A DNA stretch of 64,000 bases from an uncultured Alistipes sp. (GTDB taxonomy: Bacteria; Bacteroidota; Bacteroidia; Bacteroidales; Rikenellaceae): the NCBI GenBank assembly GCA_900769405.1, contig CAAGGL010000031.1, forward strand, positions 192,259 to 256,258. The letters are read 5' to 3'. Every line of letters begins with the position of its first letter. Positions within the stretch are counted from its first letter, which is position 1. The translations under genes were made by a program, and so were the position numbers. This document shows, piece by piece, positions 60,064 through 64,000 of this stretch. The notes below the pieces were generated by a model. That model was not told the origin of the DNA. It worked only from the letters and a program-made list of their open reading frames with translations, and made no database searches.

Positions 60064-62970
60064 CTAACGCGGACCACCGTGCATACCGCCCGGAGGAGGA
60101 CCCATCGGCGGACGGCCACCGCCCATTCCGCCACGGCCACCCATACGACCCATACCATCGTAGTCGTTAATATCCTTCGAGCCCTTCTTGCCGAAGTGGC
60201 GCAGGTTGTAAACGAACTGAACGGTATAGTAGCGGCCAATCACGTTGTTCCAGCTGTTCTGCGTGTAACCCGAACCTGCTGAGCGCGAGAATGCGCTATT
60301 CTGGTTGAACAGGTCGTTCACGCCGATCTGAATCTCACCGCGCTGATTCTTGAAGATCTTCTTGCCGAGGAAGAGGTTGCAGAGCAGGTAGTCCTCATTA
60401 TAGTTGTTGGTGTAACCCTTGTACTGACGATATACGCAGCTACCGGTGAAGGTGAAGCCCTTCCAGAACGACGCCTTCACATTGAGCGATGCCGAATGGT
60501 TGAAGTAGCGGTTCTTAGCCTTTGCCTGCGAGTTCAGCGCCTCGTTGTAGTTACCGTTCCACGACAGCGTGAAATCGACATTTTCCGAAATGTTCGAGCC
60601 CAGCACTGCGCCGAAGTTGTAACCCATATTGCTTGCGTTGTTGATCACGCCATTGATCATCGACGGGGTAACCGAATAGTTGACACCTGCGCGCAGGTTC
60701 AGGTTACACTTCATAAAACCCAGCGGCGTACCGAAGCTAACCATACCGCGTACCGACCACTGACCGTCCATATTCTCGTAGGTGGTGTACTGCAACGGAG
60801 TGTAGTCCAGACCTGTGATCTCGTGCGAGGGGTTGTAGTAGGTGCTCTGACCGATGTAATCCTGCGTAGCCGAGAACATACCCATCAACATAAAGGTGCG
60901 ACCCTTCTCCACGTTCGAGTTCACGTAGTGAGCGTTGATGCTGTGCGAGTAAGCCTGATTCAGGTTGATATTACCCGTCGAAACATACTGCGCATTCGAG
61001 ATATCCTTGATCTCCTGCAACTGCGTGAGGCTCGGCTCGTCGGTTGACGAACGAACGCGGATACGGAGCGAATTCTCACGATTGAGCTGCAAGTTGGTCA
61101 TCAAGAAATAGGTCACATTATCGTATCCTCTGTTGATCTTCTGCTCGCCAACCAAACCATTCAGATCAGCGTGCTGATAGAATACGTTTGCCACGATCGT
61201 GTTGCGGTTCTTCGAGAAACGGAAACCGGGACCTACGCGATGAGTCGAATAGGTGCTCTCCGAGTTGGTTGACAGCTCGGGATCGGGAGTCAGACCCGTA
61301 GGATCGAAGTTCTCGCCGGTTACATACGACGACTTATCGTTCTTCGAGTTGTCCATACTGTAACGATACTGCAAGCTCATCTGCGAATATTTCGACAGCG
61401 GCTCGTTGTAGGTGAAATTGCCACCTACACTGAAACGATTCGACGGAGTTAAGGTGTAGAGGTAACGGCGCTTGATCTCCGCTTCGAGATCGTCAACATC
61501 CTCCGTGTCGGGATCATATTTCAGCGCCTCAGCCGTATTCGACCAGCTGTTGCGCTCATATTCGCGGTTGTTGTAGCGGATGTTACCACCCAACGTCAGC
61601 GTGCGACCAGCCTTACCCAACTTCGCGCGATACTGCAACGACTCGCTGATGTTGTAACCGTGGTTGCGGGTCTTGCTGTAATTGTCGATAATGCTCAGAC
61701 CGCTCTCGCCCCACTGCATACCGTTGGTGGTCGAGAAGGGGTTGTTGAGTTGGAAACTGAAACCTGTACGCGACATCAGCGACTGGTTCTCCGAGATCTT
61801 CCAATCCAGACGAGCATTGAAGCGGTGGTTGTTGTTTTTGGTGTTCGAGTAACCCGACTGGTTGAGGGTATCGATCGGCGACGGAGCCTCGTACCACTTT
61901 TCGAGGCGCGAGTTGTTCACCGTATTAGTATTATTAAAGAAGTAGCTACCCTGGAAGGTTACCTGCTCGCGCTTGCCCCAGATACCCGAATAGTTCAGGC
62001 CCAGAGCATTTACCGTTGCAATACCAGCCTGCGGGCGAACCATATACTGACCGACGCCACGACCGCCGCCGCTACCGCCAGACGCACCGAGAATATCCTC
62101 GAACGAGAAGTTCTGCTGGTTGATATTGTTGAACAGACCCAATGCCGTTACACGGTGGTTGCCGTGGAAGACATTGACGTTACCGCCTGCCAGATACTTA
62201 TGCTTTGCGATTGCATCTTTGTTGTTGTCGTAGCCATAACCTGCATAGAGCTTACCAAACTGACCCTGACGCATATGCTTGTGAGTCACAATGTTCAGCG
62301 CCTTGTAGCCTTCGCCGTCGTCCATACCCGAGAACTCGGCCTGATCGCTCAGCTTGTTATACACCTCGATGCGATCAACTGCCTGTGCGGGCAGCGACTG
62401 AATAGCAGTTGTTACGTCCTCGCCAAAGAACTCCTTACCATCGACAAAGATCTTCTTAACCGACTCGCCCTGAGCCTCGACCGTACCGTCGGTAACGGTG
62501 ATACCGGGCATCTTCTTCAACAGACCCTCGACATCCGAATCGGCCGAAACCTTGAACGCACCTGCGTTATAGCTTACCGTGTCGCCCTTCTGCGATGTGC
62601 GCAGCGCCTGCACCTCCTTAACGACCGACTCGATCATCTCCGAGGCGGGTTTCATCTCGATCTTACCGAGCGCGGTGGTTGCCGACTTAACGGTCACCTT
62701 CTTTTCGAGCGTTTCGTAACCAATGTACGAAATCGCAATATTGTAATCGCCATAAGCCAGCGATTTGATTGTAATCGTACCGTTGTAACCCGAGGTGAGA
62801 TAGTGTTTCTTGTCGGGCTTGTTCGAGAGAGCGTACTCAACCGTTGCGCCCAGAATCGGCTCGCCATTCGATGCATCGACCAGCTGAGCCGTCAGTTTGC
62901 TGCCCGACTGCGCGAAGACATTTGTGCAGAACAAGCAGAAGAGAATCAAGAGAGAAATTTGTTTGTTCAT
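60064..62970 (-). CDS. Outer-membrane beta-barrel receptor with carboxypeptidase-regulatory-like and plug domains
   Basis: A 968-residue protein. A signal peptide (about 1-20) is followed by a CarboxypepD_reg-like domain (about 25-115), a plug-like domain (about 130-235, with VDGKEFFGEDVTTAIQSLP) and an OMP_b-brl_3-type barrel (about 400-935). The C-terminal 30 residues are a Gly/Met/Arg/Pro-rich tail after the last strand. It resembles TonB-dependent receptors but stands alone without a SusD-like partner. Such proteins import or export unknown ligands. Its promoter region holds a palindrome. Confidence 0.88.
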   Translation of the reverse strand: MNKQISLLILFCLFCTNVFAQSGSKLTAQLVDASNGEPILGATVEYALSNKPDKKHYLTSGYNGTITIKSLAYGDYNIAISYIGYETLEKKVTVKSATTALGKIEMKPASEMIESVVKEVQALRTSQKGDTVSYNAGAFKVSADSDVEGLLKKMPGITVTDGTVEAQGESVKKIFVDGKEFFGEDVTTAIQSLPAQAVDRIEVYNKLSDQAEFSGMDDGEGYKALNIVTHKHMRQGQFGKLYAGYGYDNNKDAIAKHKYLAGGNVNVFHGNHRVTALGLFNNINQQNFSFEDILGASGGSGGGRGVGQYMVRPQAGIATVNALGLNYSGIWGKREQVTFQGSYFFNNTNTVNNSRLEKWYEAPSPIDTLNQSGYSNTKNNNHRFNARLDWKISENQSLMSRTGFSFQLNNPFSTTNGMQWGESGLSIIDNYSKTRNHGYNISESLQYRAKLGKAGRTLTLGGNIRYNNREYERNSWSNTAEALKYDPDTEDVDDLEAEIKRRYLYTLTPSNRFSVGGNFTYNEPLSKYSQMSLQYRYSMDNSKNDKSSYVTGENFDPTGLTPDPELSTNSESTYSTHRVGPGFRFSKNRNTIVANVFYQHADLNGLVGEQKINRGYDNVTYFLMTNLQLNRENSLRIRVRSSTDEPSLTQLQEIKDISNAQYVSTGNINLNQAYSHSINAHYVNSNVEKGRTFMLMGMFSATQDYIGQSTYYNPSHEITGLDYTPLQYTTYENMDGQWSVRGMVSFGTPLGFMKCNLNLRAGVNYSVTPSMINGVINNASNMGYNFGAVLGSNISENVDFTLSWNGNYNEALNSQAKAKNRYFNHSASLNVKASFWKGFTFTGSCVYRQYKGYTNNYNEDYLLCNLFLGKKIFKNQRGEIQIGVNDLFNQNSAFSRSAGSGYTQNSWNNVIGRYYTVQFVYNLRHFGKKGSKDINDYDGMGRMGGRGGMGGGRPPMGPPPGGMHGGPR

Positions 62971-63008
62971 TATTATATTTTACTGTTTTACGTACTGTTT
63001 CACGCGTA

Positions 63009-63016
63009 CAAAACTA
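63009..63016 (-). promoter_or_regulatory. Alternative -7 element for the receptor gene
   Basis: TAGTTTTG on the minus strand, an exact TAnnTTTG match, nearer to the start than the element at 63032-63039. Either could be used. Confidence 0.4.
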
Positions 63017-63031
63017 TTACAATTTTGCCGA

Positions 63032-63067
63032 CAAAAATACAATTTGGGCGGTGAAACGCCCAAATTG
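63032..63067 (-). promoter_or_regulatory. Promoter of the receptor gene overlapping a palindrome/terminator hairpin
   Basis: On the minus strand, TTTG (63064-63061), 21 bp, then TATTTTTG (63039-63032). The spacer holds an 11-bp perfect inverted repeat (63040-63050 with 63057-63067). The same hairpin followed by TATTTTTG lies 51 bp past the SGNH stop and could terminate that gene. A further TTTGGGCG copy lies at 63073-63085 on the minus strand. Confidence 0.6.
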
Positions 63068-63117
63068 GGGTGTCAACCGCCCAAACTGTCAGATCAACTG
63101 ACTTGAAACGACCATTT

Positions 63118-63801
63118 TTATTTCGCGCGAGGCATATATCGTTTCAACTTCGGAGCAATGATCTCCTCCATCAGATCGTAGCCCGCGGGGGTGGGGTGCA
63201 CGCCGTCCTTGGTGTAGCGACCGTCCAGACCACCTTCGCGATCGACCATCGGCGAATAGAAATCGACCCACTTGCAGCCATACTTGCGAGCAAGTTTTTT
63301 GAGCATCTTGTTCAACTCGACAATCTGCCACGAAACGTTGCCCAGATCCTTGCGCCACTTGTACTGCTTCACGGGCAGCACCGAGCAGAGAACGACCTTG
63401 ATGCGGTTGGCTTTCGCCAGCTGGATCATCGACTCGATGTTCTGCGCGATGTGCTCCAACGAGATGTAGCCATTGTTGCGAGCTACGTCGTTCGTACCCG
63501 CCAAGATCACCACCGCACGAGGATCGAGGTCGATCACATCGGCGCGGAAACGGCTCATCATCTGCTGCGTCACCTGACCGCTGATACCGCGACCTGCGAA
63601 GTTGTTGTCGTTGAAGTAGTCGGGGTGCATCTCATACCAGCACTGAGTGATCGAGTTGCCCATAAAGACCACCGACGGGGCCTTTGCCAGCGAGGCATTT
63701 GCATTTTCGTAGCGAGCATAGTCGGCCCAATCCTTATCCTTCTTTTGCGCCGAAGCCACCAGCGGCAACACCGCAACGAGGAGAATCAAAAGTTTTTTCA
63801 T
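63118..63801 (-). CDS. SGNH/GDSL hydrolase family protein
   Basis: A 227-residue secreted esterase-like protein. The signal peptide ends near LPLVASAQKK (about residue 20). SGNH blocks are visible: FMGNSIT (block I serine), GRGISGQ (block II), LAGTNDVARN (block III) and DGVHPTPAGY (block V Asp-His). It should deacylate a glycan or lipid, often a polysaccharide acetyl ester in Bacteroidota. The start at 63801 gives a proper signal peptide; an in-frame ATG at 63894 lies upstream of the promoter. Confidence 0.92.
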   Translation of the reverse strand: MKKLLILLVAVLPLVASAQKKDKDWADYARYENANASLAKAPSVVFMGNSITQCWYEMHPDYFNDNNFAGRGISGQVTQQMMSRFRADVIDLDPRAVVILAGTNDVARNNGYISLEHIAQNIESMIQLAKANRIKVVLCSVLPVKQYKWRKDLGNVSWQIVELNKMLKKLARKYGCKWVDFYSPMVDREGGLDGRYTKDGVHPTPAGYDLMEEIIAPKLKRYMPRAK

Positions 63802-63842
63802 TGCTATTGTTTGTTTACGATTAAATTCGGTTGAATGCTTCA

Positions 63843-63873
63843 CAAATTTAGTAAAACTTGCTCGATTGGCAAA
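63843..63873 (-). promoter_or_regulatory. Promoter of the SGNH hydrolase gene
   Basis: On the minus strand, TTTG (63873-63870), 19 bp, then TAAATTTG (63850-63843), an exact consensus match 42 bp upstream of the start at 63801. The remaining bases to 64000 show no gene. Confidence 0.8.
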
Positions 63874-64000
63874 ATCTTTCCGTAACTTTTGCAAGAAAAG
63901 ATAACTCGCTTAGAATAAATCGGTTGGTCGGATTGCTTGAAAATTAGGTAACGAGATAGCAACCGTTCGTATTTCTGAGTTCTTCATTGCTTTGCCACAA

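Noticed and set aside
63070..63834. 254-codon plus-strand frame opposite the SGNH gene
   Set aside because: Antisense to a gene with all SGNH motifs.
1..64000. tRNA, rRNA, CRISPR, insertion sequence or prophage
   Set aside because: I looked through the intergenic gaps for tRNA-like T-loops, long direct repeats with spacers, transposase-like frames and integrases, and saw none.

Overview
This window looks like a chromosomal segment of a Bacteroidales bacterium, most likely Alistipes or a close relative in the Rikenellaceae. That is an inference from four things: Bacteroidota-specific families (DUF4834, DUF3276/PUR-alpha-like, DUF4491, outer-membrane beta-barrel receptors of the OMP_b-brl_3 type); the Bacteroidota promoter pattern TTTG - about 19-21 bp - TAnnTTTG in front of many genes; a lack of strong Shine-Dalgarno sequences; and fairly GC-rich codons with heavy use of TCG for serine and few TTA, CTA or TCA codons. 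I see no rRNA, tRNA, CRISPR array, prophage, insertion sequence or integrase. It is essentially a housekeeping region.

Layout. 1-5.4 kb: the end of an LptD-like barrel gene, an M3 peptidase lipoprotein, menA and a CPBP membrane protease. 5.4-8.6 kb (minus): gap and the operon DUF4834-mlaE-mlaF. 8.6-12.2 kb (plus): purB, aroC and a membrane-anchored AraC-type regulator. 12.3-12.5 kb: an isolated short transcription unit with a consensus promoter, a structured body and a strong terminator, holding no recognised gene. 12.6-13.9 kb: der (minus). 14-22.6 kb (plus): a Pro/Glu-repeat protein, rsmI, a lipid A acyltransferase-like gene, two family 2 glycosyltransferases, a YpfJ-type metallopeptidase, a U32 peptidase/RlhA-like gene, a methyltransferase and a small membrane protein. 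22.7-27.3 kb: a purine permease (plus), an amino-acid symporter, thioesterase and tsaC (minus), and the YebC-type gene (plus). 27.4-32.6 kb (minus): a barrel protein, a secreted protein of unknown function, rarA, a small membrane protein and aspS. 32.8-34.3 kb (plus): tadA and a TPR protein. 34.6-37.7 kb (minus): an XRE regulator and an M16 peptidase. 38.1-40.8 kb (plus): htpG and a PepSY-like lipoprotein. 40.9-48.3 kb: mainly minus (dnaE-trxA-aldose epimerase; DUF368-aroE). 48.4-56.1 kb: GH20 hexosaminidase, rubrerythrin (minus), the ettA-hisS-ctpA operon and a DUF3276 gene. 56.2-63.8 kb: capA-SDR (minus), DUF4491 (plus), a DcaP-like porin, a large outer-membrane receptor and an SGNH hydrolase (minus).

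Themes. Much of the window serves the cell envelope (LptD, MlaEF, lipid A acylation, glycosyl transfer, outer-membrane barrels, periplasmic proteases). The rest is translation (AspS, HisS, EttA, Der, RsmI, TsaC, TadA), replication and repair (DnaE, RarA), central metabolism (GAPDH, PurB, AroC, AroE, MenA) and stress (HtpG, rubrerythrin, thioredoxin).

The least explained sequence is the 12.3-12.5 kb transcription unit. Other points worth checking are a clostridial-type aroC, heptanucleotide repeat clusters placed as inverted pairs, a seven-copy ATAAT repeat at the end of ctpA, a palindrome that may serve both as terminator and as promoter spacer at 63.04 kb, and a sigma-54-like promoter for htpG.
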